A stretch of 64,000 bases of DNA from Neisseria sp. (GTDB lineage Bacteria; Pseudomonadota; Gammaproteobacteria; Burkholderiales; Neisseriaceae): assembly GCF_030530745.1 (NCBI RefSeq), contig NZ_JAUMUI010000008.1, positions 1 to 64,000 on the forward strand. The letters run 5' to 3'. The translations under genes were made by a program, and so were the position numbers. How positions within the stretch are numbered: the first letter of the stretch is position 1; each line of letters begins with the position of its first letter. Shown piece after piece: positions 51,876 through 61,623 of the stretch. The notes beneath the pieces are model-generated. The model was not told the origin of the DNA. It was given only the letters and a program-made list of their open reading frames with translations, and did not search any database.

Positions 51876-53906
51876 TTACTGAAACCAAAGCCCCCAGAAA
51901 AACGCCACAATCAGCACCAGCACGCCGAACACCATGGCGGCGGCGTAGGTGTAGATAAAACCGGTTTGCATTTTGCGCACTTGGGCGGCCAGCGCGCCGA
52001 CGGCTTTGGCCGAGCCGTTGACGATACCGTTGTCGATAATGGCGGTATCGCCCACTTTCCAGAAGAAATTGCCCAATGCGCGGCTGCCTTTGGCAAACAC
52101 GTTGAAGTAAATCACGTCTAAGTAGTATTTATTGTCGAGCAGGGTGTAAACCGGCTTGAAGGCGGCAGCAATCTTGGCCGGCAGGTTCGGAGCTTTCACA
52201 TACAGCAGCCATGCCGTTACCACGCCCGCGATGGCGAGATAGAGCACGGGCGTGTGCAGGCTGTGGGAAACCATGGCCAGCGGGCCGTGGAAGGCTTCGG
52301 CCATTTTCGCCATCACGGGATGGGCTTCGTGGTTCACATAAATCACATCTTTGAAGAAATCACCGTAGAGCATGGGTTCGATGGCGATATAGCCGATAAC
52401 CACCGACGGAATGGCCAACAAAATCAGCGGCAAAGTAACCACCCACGGGCTTTCGTGCGGGTTGTCGTTTTTGCCCAAGCCGTGATGATGTTCGTCGTGG
52501 CCGTCTGAATGATGGTCATGCTCGATTTCACGCCATTTTTCTTTACCGTGGAACACCATGAAATATTGGCGGAAAGCATAGAAAGCGGTAACGAACACGC
52601 TGGCAAGCACGGCGAAATAGGCGAAACCGCTACCCGGCAAATCGCTGAAATGCACGGCTTCGATAATCGAATCTTTGGAATAGAAACCGGAGAAGAAGGG
52701 CGTGCCGATCAGCGCCAAGTTGCCAAGCAGCATGGTCAGCCAAGTAATCGGCATGTATTTTTTCAGGTTGCCCATATGGCGCATATCCTGATCGTGGTGC
52801 ATACCGATAATGGCGCTGCCCGCAGCCAAGAACAGCAGGGCTTTGAAGAAAGCGTGGGTCATCACATGGAACATCGCAATCGAATAGGCCGACACGCCCA
52901 AAGCCACGGTCATATAGCCCAATTGCGACAGGGTGGAATAAGCCACCACACGCTTGATATCGTTTTGAATGGTGCCCAAAAAGCCCATAAACAGTGCGGT
53001 AATCGCACCCACCACCATAATCACGCTCAAAGCGGTGGTGGAAAGCTCGTAAATCGGCGACATACGCGACACCATAAACAAGCCGGCGGTTACCATGGTG
53101 GCCGCGTGAATCAAAGCCGAAATCGGCGTCGGGCCTTCCATGGAGTCGGGCAGCCAAACGTGCAGCGGAAATTGTGCCGATTTACCCATTGCGCCCACAA
53201 ACAACAACAGGCAGGTAACGGTGATCAGGCTCCATTCCACACCGGGGAAAAGCTGGATGGTGGCGTGTTGCACATTGGGCAGATAAGCAAACACATCCGC
53301 ATAGCGCAAGCTGCCGCCGAAATAGGCCAAAATCAAACCGATACCCAAGATAAAACCGAAATCGCCCACACGGTTCACCAAAAACGCTTTCAGGTTGGCG
53401 AAAACCGCGCTTTCGCGTTTGAAATAGAAACCGATAAGCAGATAAGACACCAAGCCCACGGCTTCCCAGCCGAAGAAGAGCTGGACGAAGTTGTTGCTCA
53501 TCACCAGCATCAGCATGGAGAAGGTAAACAGCGAGATATAGCTGAAAAAGCGTTGGTAGCCCACTTTTTCATCGTGCATATAGCCGATGGTGTAGATATG
53601 CACCATCAGCGACACAAACGTTACCACCACCATCATCATGGCGGTTAGGCTGTCAACCAGAAAGCCCACCGAGAAATCCAAACCGCCCATAGTGAGCCAG
53701 GTATACACGTTTTCGTCGAACTTGGCGCGCGAGCCGTCGATAAAGCCCCACAGCACATAGGCCGACAACACGGTGGAAACGGCCACACCCAAAATGGTAA
53801 CCGTGTGCGCGCCCGCACGGCCGATCTGCTTGCCGAACAGGCCCGCCAGCAGGCAGCCTGCCAAGGGAGCCAACGCGATGGCGAGATATAGAGTCATGTC
53901 GTTCAT
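51876..53906 (-). CDS. nuoL: NADH-quinone oxidoreductase subunit L
   Basis: The 676-residue distal antiporter-like subunit has the long C-terminal lateral helix typical of NuoL. The core contains GWEAVGLVSYLLIGFYF near 148 and GAMGKSAQFPLHVWLPDSME near 237. A histidine-rich loop (about 463-490) precedes the last part. It pumps protons at the end of the membrane arm. Confidence 0.97.
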   Translation of the reverse strand: MNDMTLYLAIALAPLAGCLLAGLFGKQIGRAGAHTVTILGVAVSTVLSAYVLWGFIDGSRAKFDENVYTWLTMGGLDFSVGFLVDSLTAMMMVVVTFVSLMVHIYTIGYMHDEKVGYQRFFSYISLFTFSMLMLVMSNNFVQLFFGWEAVGLVSYLLIGFYFKRESAVFANLKAFLVNRVGDFGFILGIGLILAYFGGSLRYADVFAYLPNVQHATIQLFPGVEWSLITVTCLLLFVGAMGKSAQFPLHVWLPDSMEGPTPISALIHAATMVTAGLFMVSRMSPIYELSTTALSVIMVVGAITALFMGFLGTIQNDIKRVVAYSTLSQLGYMTVALGVSAYSIAMFHVMTHAFFKALLFLAAGSAIIGMHHDQDMRHMGNLKKYMPITWLTMLLGNLALIGTPFFSGFYSKDSIIEAVHFSDLPGSGFAYFAVLASVFVTAFYAFRQYFMVFHGKEKWREIEHDHHSDGHDEHHHGLGKNDNPHESPWVVTLPLILLAIPSVVIGYIAIEPMLYGDFFKDVIYVNHEAHPVMAKMAEAFHGPLAMVSHSLHTPVLYLAIAGVVTAWLLYVKAPNLPAKIAAAFKPVYTLLDNKYYLDVIYFNVFAKGSRALGNFFWKVGDTAIIDNGIVNGSAKAVGALAAQVRKMQTGFIYTYAAAMVFGVLVLIVAFFWGLWFQ

Positions 53907-53964
53907 AGAAACGAACCTTTTAATTTAAAAATGTTTCCGGCCTTTTCAGACGGCCTTCATATGG

Positions 53965-54483
53965 TTAAAACGCTTCTTCCGTATAACCGTTTAACTTAAA
54001 AAATTTGTCCCACATCTGTTCGAGTTTACCGAAAAATCCGCTGCCGTATTTTTTCACGGGTTTCCAAGGTTCTGTGGAACAGCCGCCTTCCTGCCCCGTT
54101 TGAACCAAGCGCAAGTTTCCTTCTTGCTTTTCCAAACAGAAATAAATATGGTGTGCATTCTTTAACCCACCACGGGTACTTTCATCTATTATAGAAGCAC
54201 TTATGGGTTCGTTATACTTCAATTCTCCGTTATTTCCATCAAAAAATGGAACACATTTATCTCTACTGCTGCCATCAGGCTCTTGCGGAGCAAAACCTTC
54301 AGGTTTTTTTTGGCCTGAAAACTGAATATTTACTATTCTTTTACCATGACTCACATAAAGACAAGGAAAGCCATTTTTCAGCGTAACACGTCCGATACCA
54401 TCCCTACCTTCCCTAACGGTAGAAACAGAAAATGCAGGGAATGAAAATACCAATAAAACAAGAGGTAAAATTATTCTTTTCAT
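53965..54483 (-). CDS. Secreted 172-residue protein, candidate immunity partner
   Basis: A clear Sec signal peptide (about 1-20, ending PAFS) leads a 150-residue periplasmic domain with five cysteines and no recognised family. AGGA precedes the ATG. It begins ten bases after the stop of the LysM-zincin gene, so the two are co-transcribed. Signal peptide, size and position behind a peptidase-like toxin candidate fit a periplasmic immunity protein; this role is inferred. Confidence 0.7.
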   Translation of the reverse strand: MKRIILPLVLLVFSFPAFSVSTVREGRDGIGRVTLKNGFPCLYVSHGKRIVNIQFSGQKKPEGFAPQEPDGSSRDKCVPFFDGNNGELKYNEPISASIIDESTRGGLKNAHHIYFCLEKQEGNLRLVQTGQEGGCSTEPWKPVKKYGSGFFGKLEQMWDKFFKLNGYTEEAF

Positions 54484-54493
54484 TTCCTATACC

Positions 54494-55828
54494 TCATTTC
54501 AAAAACTCAGGAAAATTTTTGTTATCCACACCTAATACTGTCAAATTTAAATTAGAACTTTTGGGCATCAAATTAGAGTTTTTAGGATTATTTTTAAAAT
54601 CCTTCAATATCCTTAGCCAATGTATATAAATATCCCTTCCATAATCTTGCCTATAGTTACGGCCATGTGTTGTATACATATAGTCATCAGCAATAATATT
54701 ACCTTGTTGTTCCATATTAAAATCAGATAATTCTTTTCTTTTATTTATTACAAACTTATATTCATACGCATATCCTTGAAAATACCCCAATTGTCCTGAA
54801 ATTGCCGCACCTGCAGTTTTTACGGCATATCCCATCTGATACTGCCAAACATGTACCATTTCATGAACAAACGTATGTAGATTTACTAAATCTTTTTCCA
54901 TATTACTATTTTTAATATCCGAAAAATCAGCCCGATAAATTTCCGAAGGGAAATATATGGTGCCGTCCGGTGTCATCGCGGTTGTATTGTCCTGAAGCCA
55001 GCCGAGAAACTCCCCTTCGTGTACTTTAACCAAATCCGGATTTACCGCATTTTTAAAAACCGCCTGTACAATTTTCTTTTCCCCTGCCGTTAAAGAACGT
55101 GTCTGCACGATTCTCTTCAACGTGATTTTCCCTTGGGCATTTTTAACCAATGAGAATGAGGATGCCGACTGCTTCAAACTATTTTTAAATGACACAACCG
55201 TACGTCTGGTTTGGTCTTTCACATAGTTTGCCGCCATCTCTTTCAAATAAGTGACCACATCATTCGGCAGGCCGGGCAGCTTCAATAAGTCGGCAAAACG
55301 GTTGGCAGCATTGTTTTTTGCGGCCGACACGGTAGGCGCAGCACAACAGGCTATTTCCAGCGCGGCAAATACCCGTATATCGCTTACCTGTAAAGGTTTG
55401 TCGTTTTCGATGTTTAAAGTGCTGCCCGCCGCATCGGTTGTACCGCTGTAAACGGAACCGTCTGAAAGCTCTATTTCATAGGCAAGGTTTTTCAGCGGGT
55501 TTCCTTGTTCGTCTTGCAAAACAAAGGCCGCACCGTATTTCGCGGCAGGCAGCTTCAACACCTGCCCAACCTTAATCAAATCACTCTTCAAGCCGTTGAG
55601 CGATTTTAATTCTGCCACGGTCGTACCGTATTTCTTCGCCAAACCCGAAAGGGTATCGCCCGATACGACGGTATGCGCCGATACGGAAACTTTCAGCACC
55701 TGCCCGACTTTAATCAAATCGCTCTTCAAACCGTTAAGCGATTTCAACCCTGCCACGGTCGTGCCGTATTTTTTCGCCAATGCCGATAAGGTGTCGCCCG
55801 ATACAACTTTGTGTGTTACTTCTGCCAT
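54494..55828 (-). CDS. LysM-zincin protein, candidate secreted effector
   Basis: The 444-residue protein has no signal peptide. Two nearly identical LysM domains (about 5-47 and 51-93, [20 protein letters not shown] and its twin) should bind peptidoglycan. An Ig/transthyretin-like segment follows (about 97-155, [20 protein letters not shown] then [16 protein letters not shown]), of a kind seen as linkers in VgrG- and PAAR-associated effectors. The C-terminal part has a zinc-protease motif, HEMVH at 322-326, within [17 protein letters not shown], and [11 protein letters not shown] near 373 that may carry the third ligand. The 3' half is AT-rich. A secreted toxin is the best reading; no secretion genes are seen here. 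Confidence 0.72.
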   Translation of the reverse strand: MAEVTHKVVSGDTLSALAKKYGTTVAGLKSLNGLKSDLIKVGQVLKVSVSAHTVVSGDTLSGLAKKYGTTVAELKSLNGLKSDLIKVGQVLKLPAAKYGAAFVLQDEQGNPLKNLAYEIELSDGSVYSGTTDAAGSTLNIENDKPLQVSDIRVFAALEIACCAAPTVSAAKNNAANRFADLLKLPGLPNDVVTYLKEMAANYVKDQTRRTVVSFKNSLKQSASSFSLVKNAQGKITLKRIVQTRSLTAGEKKIVQAVFKNAVNPDLVKVHEGEFLGWLQDNTTAMTPDGTIYFPSEIYRADFSDIKNSNMEKDLVNLHTFVHEMVHVWQYQMGYAVKTAGAAISGQLGYFQGYAYEYKFVINKRKELSDFNMEQQGNIIADDYMYTTHGRNYRQDYGRDIYIHWLRILKDFKNNPKNSNLMPKSSNLNLTVLGVDNKNFPEFLK

Positions 55829-55894
55829 GATGAAACTCCCGAAATAAAAATAATTTGGCGTTTTTCATGAGGCTTGACGTTTTCAGACGGCCTT

Positions 55895-56440
55895 TCAGCC
55901 TTTTTCATAACCTTCGTAGTAATACGACTGCTCTATGCCCTTGAAGATGATTTCGCGGTTGTCCACATCGCCGGTGAGGTGTTTTTGCAGCAGGAAACGC
56001 AATTCCAAATCGTTAATCGGGCTGCGTTCCATCGCCTGCAAATACAGGGTTTTGTCGACGTGTTGCCAGTTCACCACTTTTTTCAAATTCTTCTTCAACA
56101 CCAAATCCAGCCAGATGCGTGTACTTCTGCCGTTGCCCTCTAAAAACGGGTGGGCGATGTTCATTTCCACATATTTGGCGATGATTTCTTCAAACGTGGT
56201 TTCCGGCATCTGCTCGATTTTTGCCAGTGCTTCTTTCAAATAGAGCGCGTTGGCAAAGCGGAAACCGCCTTTGAAAATATTCTGCTCGCGGATTTCGCCC
56301 GCAAATTCATACAAACCGCTAAACAGATAAGCGTGTATCTGTTGCAGGCCGCGCGTGGTGCCTACTTCGATTTGGTGAATGTCGCCGCTTTCAAACAGGC
56401 GGTAGGCATTTTGCAGGCTTTTTCCGTCTATCGATTTCAT
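55895..56440 (-). CDS. Class III Fic AMP-transferase (NmFic-like)
   Basis: The 181-residue protein matches what I recall of the N. meningitidis Fic protein over nearly its full length. It has the Fic motif [12 protein letters not shown] near 106-117 and the C-terminal helix region [12 protein letters not shown] that in class III enzymes bears the inhibitory glutamate. It transfers AMP to target hydroxyl groups; NmFic has been reported to modify itself and DNA gyrase. The same position next to nuo genes occurs in meningococci. It lies between nuoK and the LysM-zincin gene. Confidence 0.93.
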   Translation of the reverse strand: MKSIDGKSLQNAYRLFESGDIHQIEVGTTRGLQQIHAYLFSGLYEFAGEIREQNIFKGGFRFANALYLKEALAKIEQMPETTFEEIIAKYVEMNIAHPFLEGNGRSTRIWLDLVLKKNLKKVVNWQHVDKTLYLQAMERSPINDLELRFLLQKHLTGDVDNREIIFKGIEQSYYYEGYEKG

Positions 56441-56489
56441 GGTTTATCCGCTTTCAGACGGCCTGATATTCACGCAGGCCGTCTGAAAA

Positions 56490-56795
56490 TCAGCCTTTCA
56501 ACGTATCCAAATCGGCCACGTTAATCGTATTGCGGTTGCGGAACACCAGCACCATAATCGCCAAGCCGATGGCGGATTCTGCGGCGGCCACGGTTAAGAT
56601 GAAAAACACGAAAATCTGCCCGGCCGTGTCGCCCAAGTATTGCGAAAACGCGATAAAGTTGAAGTTTACCGCCAGCAGCATCAATTCGATCGACATCAGC
56701 AGAATCAGCACGTTTTTGCGGTTCATAAAAATACCCATGGCGCTGATGCCGAACAGAAGTGCGGCCAAAACCAGATAATGCGTTAAGGTAATCAT
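56490..56795 (-). CDS. nuoK: NADH-quinone oxidoreductase subunit K
   Basis: The 101-residue three-helix subunit has the conserved glutamates in [16 protein letters not shown] (near 36) and [13 protein letters not shown] (near 72). It is part of the proton path near the quinone site. Its start overlaps nuoJ by four bases (ATGA). Confidence 0.97.
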   Translation of the reverse strand: MITLTHYLVLAALLFGISAMGIFMNRKNVLILLMSIELMLLAVNFNFIAFSQYLGDTAGQIFVFFILTVAAAESAIGLAIMVLVFRNRNTINVADLDTLKG

Positions 56796-57448
56796 GCTTT
56801 GCCCTCCTCTTTGCCGTCCGAATCCGTTTCGTCTGCCGTTTCAGACGGCCTGACGGCTTCCATTTTCACCATACGCAAACGGCCTTCTTTGGCATTGACT
56901 TTCACCTGATCGGCAGGGTTGACGGTTTTGGGGTTAAACGTTTTGCGGTGCACCAGCGCAATCGCCGCCACCATGCCCAACACCAGCAACACGCCCGCCA
57001 GCTCGAACGGCAGCAGGTAGGTGGTGTAGAGCTGGCTGCCCAAATCGCGCACGTTGCTGTAATCGGCGGGAATCTCTTTCATCGCGCCGAACGCGGCAAG
57101 ATTGGTTTTCGGGTTCACCAAAATCAGAATCAGCGCCACCGACATCAACACGCCCACCAAACCGGCTACCGGCGCATGACGCCAAAAGCCCGCGCGCATT
57201 TCTTCGATGTCGATGTTCAGCATCATCACCACAAACAGGAACAGCACCATCACCGCGCCCACATACACCAACACCAGCGTGATGCCCAAGAATTCGGCCT
57301 GCATCAGCATCCACATCAGCGCGCTCACGCAGAAAGTAAGCACCAGATACAGCGCCGCGTGTACGGGGTTTTTTACGGTTACGGTTTTCAGCGCGCCGAA
57401 CAACACGATGGCCGCCAGAATATAGAACAGGATTGCAGTAAAAGTCAT
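56792..57448 (-). CDS. nuoJ: NADH-quinone oxidoreductase subunit J
   Basis: The 218-residue membrane subunit has five hydrophobic segments (about 1-165) with the conserved [20 protein letters not shown] and [20 protein letters not shown] charged C-terminal tail (about 185-218) extends beyond the usual end and contains a DUS in frame ([12 protein letters not shown]). Confidence 0.95.
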   Translation of the reverse strand: MTFTAILFYILAAIVLFGALKTVTVKNPVHAALYLVLTFCVSALMWMLMQAEFLGITLVLVYVGAVMVLFLFVVMMLNIDIEEMRAGFWRHAPVAGLVGVLMSVALILILVNPKTNLAAFGAMKEIPADYSNVRDLGSQLYTTYLLPFELAGVLLVLGMVAAIALVHRKTFNPKTVNPADQVKVNAKEGRLRMVKMEAVRPSETADETDSDGKEEGKA

Positions 57449-57459
57449 CGCTCTTATCC

Positions 57460-57939
57460 TTATCGGTAGGGCGCGTCGGCCGCTTTGCGTTTGGCGATTT
57501 CGTTTTCGTATTTATCGCCGATGGCCAGCAGCATGGGTTTGGTGTAATACAGATCGCCACGTTTTTCGCCGTGGTATTCGAGAATATGGGTTTCCACAAT
57601 CGCGTCCACCGGGCAGGCTTCTTCGCAGAAGCCGCAGAAAATGCACTTGGTCAAATCAATATCGTAACGCGTGGTGCGGCGGGTGCCGTCTTCGCGCTGC
57701 TCCGATTCGATATTGATGGCCATCGCCGGACAAACCGCTTCGCACAGTTTGCAGGCGATGCAGCGCTCTTCACCGTTGGGATACCGCCGCTGTGCGTGCA
57801 GGCCGCGGAAACGCACCGACTGCGGCGTTTTCTCTTCGGGAAACATAATCGTTTCTTTGCGGGCGAAGAAGTTTTTGAGCGTTACGCCCATGCCTTTTAC
57901 CAATTCGCCGAGCAGGAAGGTTTTTACTAGGTTTGCCAT
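57460..57939 (-). CDS. nuoI: NADH-quinone oxidoreductase subunit I
   Basis: The 159-residue subunit holds two ferredoxin motifs, [12 protein letters not shown] near 59 and [12 protein letters not shown] near 98. These bind clusters N6a and N6b on the path to quinone. It has a short N-terminal amphipathic helix. It lies between nuoH and nuoJ. Confidence 0.98.
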   Translation of the reverse strand: MANLVKTFLLGELVKGMGVTLKNFFARKETIMFPEEKTPQSVRFRGLHAQRRYPNGEERCIACKLCEAVCPAMAINIESEQREDGTRRTTRYDIDLTKCIFCGFCEEACPVDAIVETHILEYHGEKRGDLYYTKPMLLAIGDKYENEIAKRKAADAPYR

Positions 57940-58005
57940 ATCGATTACCCTTTTGGATAGGGGTTTGTGTTTATTAACTGTTTGTCCGGGGTTTCATACG
58001 GCCTG

Positions 58006-59082
58006 TCATTTCCATAAACTCAGCGGCGAAATCATCCACAAGCCGATCACCACGATGCCGACAAAGCCGATAGGAATCAGCACCTTCCAACCCAAACGCA
58101 TGATTTGGTCGTAGCGGTAGCGCGGGAAAGTGGCGCGTATCCACAAATAGCCGTAAAGAATAAAGGCCATTTTCACAAACATCCAGAATGCGCCCGGCGT
58201 GCCGATAAAACCCCAACTTTGCGGAAAAGGCGAGAGCCAGCCGCCCAAAAACATCAGCGAAGTGAGCGCAGCAATCAGAATCATGAAAATATATTCTGCC
58301 AAAAAGAAGAGCGCAAACGCGAAGCCGGAATATTCCACGTGGAAACCGGCCACGATTTCCGATTCGCCCTCGGCCACGTCGAACGGGGCGCGGTTGGTTT
58401 CGGCCACGGCGGAAATCAGGTAAACGATAAACAGCGGAAAGAGCGGCAGCCAGTTCCAAGAAAAAATCGAGCCGCCGGCAATGCCCTCGCTCTGCCCCTC
58501 TACGATGTCGATAAAGTTCAGGCTGCCCGACACCATCACCACGCCCACCAAAGCCGCACCCATGGCGATTTCATAGGAAATGGTTTGCGCCGAAGAACGC
58601 ATCGCGCCCAAAAACGAATATTTCGAGTTGGATGCCCAACCGGCGATAATCACACCGTACACCGACAGCGAAGTAATCATCAGAATAAACAGCAGGCCGG
58701 CGTTAACGTTGGTGAGCCACCATTCGCTGCTGAACGGAATCACCGCCCATGCGGCAAACGCAGGGGCAAGCGACATCATCGGGCCGATATAGAACAGGGC
58801 TTTGTTCGACAGCTTGGGGCGGGTTACTTCTTTAAACAGCAGTTTGAACACGTCGGCAAACGGCTGAATCAGGCCGAACGGGCCGGTTACGTTGGGGCCG
58901 ACGCGCAACTGCATATAGCCGATTACCTTGCGCTCGAAATAAGTGAGGTAGGCCACAGTGAGAATCAGCGGAATCAGGATAATCACAATTTTTACGATAA
59001 TCGACACCACCAGGCCGACATCGTTGCCCAGCGCGCCCATTCCGAGCTGCATGGCAAACAAGGCTTGGAACCACTCTTGCAT
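58006..59082 (-). CDS. nuoH: NADH-quinone oxidoreductase subunit H
   Basis: The 358-residue membrane subunit has eight hydrophobic segments. [20 protein letters not shown] near 51 and [20 protein letters not shown] near 230 are the conserved quinone-site loops. It forms the junction between the peripheral and membrane arms. It starts two bases after nuoG ends. A 12-bp palindrome similar to parS lies within the coding region. Confidence 0.98.
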   Translation of the reverse strand: MQEWFQALFAMQLGMGALGNDVGLVVSIIVKIVIILIPLILTVAYLTYFERKVIGYMQLRVGPNVTGPFGLIQPFADVFKLLFKEVTRPKLSNKALFYIGPMMSLAPAFAAWAVIPFSSEWWLTNVNAGLLFILMITSLSVYGVIIAGWASNSKYSFLGAMRSSAQTISYEIAMGAALVGVVMVSGSLNFIDIVEGQSEGIAGGSIFSWNWLPLFPLFIVYLISAVAETNRAPFDVAEGESEIVAGFHVEYSGFAFALFFLAEYIFMILIAALTSLMFLGGWLSPFPQSWGFIGTPGAFWMFVKMAFILYGYLWIRATFPRYRYDQIMRLGWKVLIPIGFVGIVVIGLWMISPLSLWK

Positions 59083-59084
59083 GA

Positions 59085-61370
59085 TTATGCCCTTTCCAAT
59101 TCAATGCGGTTCATTAACGCACCCAGCGCGGCATTTACGGTATGCAGCGGCAGATACACCACGTTTTCGGGCAGGTACACATCGGCCGCCACGCTCACGT
59201 CAACGCGCGCACCGCCTTGCACGGCCTGCACACGTTCGCCGTCTTGCAGGCCGAGCGCAGCCAGCGTGTTCGGATGCACACGGGCGGCGGGGGTTTGCGC
59301 ATGGCTGGTGGCTTGCAGCGGTGCCGAACGGCGCACCAGCGCATCAGTGTGGTAAATGCCGACGCCGCCCACGCGCATCAGTACATGATTGCCGTCTGCG
59401 ACCGCAGAAAGTCCCTGTCGGGAAACGCTTGCGCCCTGCCAAGTGCTTTGGTTGTTTAATTTTTCAGACAGGCCTTCTTGCCCAACGGCTTCTTTCAGCA
59501 CCTGTTCGCTGCTGTCGTATTCAAAACCGTCCAAGCCGAACACATTGCCCAACACGCGCAATACTTTCCACAAGGGGCGGCTGTCGGCCAAGCCTTTCAC
59601 CACGCCGTGGAACGATTGCAGGCGGCCTTCCATATTGATAAAGCTGCCCGACGTTTCGGTAAACGGCGCAACCGGCAGCATCACGTCGCACACTTCGCGC
59701 AAGGTTTCGCTTTCAAACGGAGTGAACGCCATCACGCTTTGCGCCTGTTTCAGCGCGGCCACGGCTTTGGCGCCGCCCGCCACGTCGATTTCCGGCTCCA
59801 CGTTCAAGAGCAGCACGGCTTTTTTCGGCTGTGCCAGCATTTCCTGCACGGTTTGGCCGCCGTTCACGCCCAACACGTCTGCGCCCACGCTGTTGGCAGC
59901 CTGCGGCAGGATGCCCAAAACGGCGCCGGTGGCTGCGGCCAGTTGTTGCGCGGCGGCGTAAATCGCGGCGTAATCGGGATGGTTCTGCACTTCCGCGCCC
60001 AATATCACGGCGGCTTTTTCAGCCTGCTTGAGGCCGTCTGAAACGGCACTTTGCGTGTCTTGCGCCAGTTTGCTCAAGAAGTCCGCCCAATCGTTGGGAT
60101 GCAATACTTCGTGCGCGAACAGCGGCATATGCAGCTCTTCCCTGCTGCTGGCAATCACGCTCAGAGCCATATAAGACTTGGCGGCGCGGCGCAAACGGGC
60201 GGTTAGCAGCGGCTGTTCTTTGCGCAGGTTGGCACCCACCACCAATACGGCGTCGGCGTTGCCCAAATCTTCGATGCTCTGGCCCAGCCATTGTGCACCT
60301 TGCAGGCTGCCGGCAAGGCGGTTGTCCTGCTGCATCAGGCGGGTGTCGAAATGTTTGATGCCCAAGCCGTTAGCCAGTTTTTTCGCCAGATACAGCTCTT
60401 CCACGGTGTTCGCCGGGTTGGCCCAGACGCCGATTTGGTCTTGGCCGTCTTCTTTGGCGATGCACTCCAATGTTTTCTTCACATATTCCAGCGCGGTTTG
60501 CCAGTCCACTTCGTGCCATTCGCCGCCGTGTTTGATTTTCGGCGTTTTCAGACGGCTTTCGTGATACAGGCCCTCATAGGCGAAACGGTCGCGGTCGGCA
60601 ATCCAGCATTCGTTGATGGCTTCGTTTTCCAGCGGCAGCACGCGGCGCACGGTGTGGTCTTTGGTTTGCACGATCAGGTTGCTGCCCAGCGCGTCATGGG
60701 CGGAAATCGATTTGCGGCGGCTCAATTCCCACGAGCGGGCGTCATAACGGAACGGTTTGCTGGTGAGCGCGCCGACGGGGCACAAATCAATCACGTTGCC
60801 CGACAATTCGGTTTCCACCGCTTTGCCGATAAACGGCATGATTTCGGAAAACTCGCCGCGGTTGGCCATGGCGATTTCCTGCACGCCCGCGATTTCTTCG
60901 GTGAAGCGCACGCAGCGGGTGCAGTGGATGCAGCGGCTCATCTCGACGGCGGAAACCAGCGGCCCCATGTCTTTGCCGACCACCGAACGCTTTTCTTCGG
61001 TGTAGCGGCTGGCCGATTTGCCGTAGCCCACGGCCAAATCCTGCAACTGGCATTCGCCGCCCTGGTCGCAAATCGGGCAGTCGAGCGGGTGGTTGATGAG
61101 CAGAAACTCCATCACCCCGGCCTGCGCCTGTTTGGCCTTGGCCGAATGGGTGTGCACCACCATGCCGTCGGTTACCGGCGTGGCGCAGGCAGGCAGCGGT
61201 TTGGGGGCTTTTTCCACTTCCACCAAACACATGCGGCAGTTGGCGGCGATAGACAATTTTTTGTGGTAGCAGAAGTGCGGAATATAGGTGCCCAATTCGT
61301 GCGCCGCTTCCATCACAGTCGCGCCCTGCTTGACTGCAATCTGTTTACCGTCGATTTCGATTTGTAACAT
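59085..61370 (-). CDS. nuoG: NADH-quinone oxidoreductase subunit G
   Basis: The 761-residue peripheral subunit binds iron-sulphur clusters in its N-terminal third. Cysteines in HFCYHKK and ANCRMC (near 34-48) suit N1b. The HxxxC site [15 protein letters not shown] (near 93) suits N5, and [10 protein letters not shown] (near 144) suits N4. A molybdopterin-oxidoreductase-like domain follows without its cofactor. I see no extra N7 cysteine motif after residue 200. Confidence 0.97.
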   Translation of the reverse strand: MLQIEIDGKQIAVKQGATVMEAAHELGTYIPHFCYHKKLSIAANCRMCLVEVEKAPKPLPACATPVTDGMVVHTHSAKAKQAQAGVMEFLLINHPLDCPICDQGGECQLQDLAVGYGKSASRYTEEKRSVVGKDMGPLVSAVEMSRCIHCTRCVRFTEEIAGVQEIAMANRGEFSEIMPFIGKAVETELSGNVIDLCPVGALTSKPFRYDARSWELSRRKSISAHDALGSNLIVQTKDHTVRRVLPLENEAINECWIADRDRFAYEGLYHESRLKTPKIKHGGEWHEVDWQTALEYVKKTLECIAKEDGQDQIGVWANPANTVEELYLAKKLANGLGIKHFDTRLMQQDNRLAGSLQGAQWLGQSIEDLGNADAVLVVGANLRKEQPLLTARLRRAAKSYMALSVIASSREELHMPLFAHEVLHPNDWADFLSKLAQDTQSAVSDGLKQAEKAAVILGAEVQNHPDYAAIYAAAQQLAAATGAVLGILPQAANSVGADVLGVNGGQTVQEMLAQPKKAVLLLNVEPEIDVAGGAKAVAALKQAQSVMAFTPFESETLREVCDVMLPVAPFTETSGSFINMEGRLQSFHGVVKGLADSRPLWKVLRVLGNVFGLDGFEYDSSEQVLKEAVGQEGLSEKLNNQSTWQGASVSRQGLSAVADGNHVLMRVGGVGIYHTDALVRRSAPLQATSHAQTPAARVHPNTLAALGLQDGERVQAVQGGARVDVSVAADVYLPENVVYLPLHTVNAALGALMNRIELERA

Positions 61371-61410
61371 GGTGTGTTTCCTAGTTACGGATTTTTAAAG
61401 GTTTTTGCTT

Positions 61411-61441
61411 AAGGCCGTCTGAAAAAAGTTTTTCAGACAGG
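61411..61441. terminator. DUS inverted pair upstream of nuoG
   Basis: AAGGCCGTCTGAAAA and TTTTCAGACAGG face each other, with one arm an imperfect DUS. It lies in the gap between the nuclease-like gene and nuoG and could reduce read-through into nuoG. Confidence 0.45.
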
Positions 61442-61526
61442 CATTTTGTTACTTTCAGGTAGCCTAATGTTTACTGCACCGTTTCCGTTGCTTCATTCTT
61501 ATGCAGCTAGCTTATATCCGCCCGTT

Positions 61527-61608
61527 GTAGTGTGTGTGGCGCAGCCACGCACGGGATTGTGCGGTTTAAGTTCAAGCAACGCGTGCGTGCCGGGGGCACA
61601 CACCCTAC
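61527..61608. repeat. Palindromic GTAGKGTGTGTG element
   Basis: GTAGTGTGTGTGGCGCAGCC then ACGCACG at the left is matched in inverted form by GCGTGCGTGCCGGGGGCACA then CACCCTAC at the right, with several mismatches. It spans 82 bases between nuoG and the nuclease-like gene. The GTAG-G ends recall the GTAGGGTGCA elements near 7700-8300, though the interior differs. Confidence 0.6.
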
Positions 61609-61623
61609 GCTTGTTACTCTTAA

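Noticed and set aside
53907-53964. Possible att site or integrase scar at the nuoL end of the inserted genes
   Set aside because: Only a DUS core is seen; no direct repeats flank the accessory block and no integrase is present.
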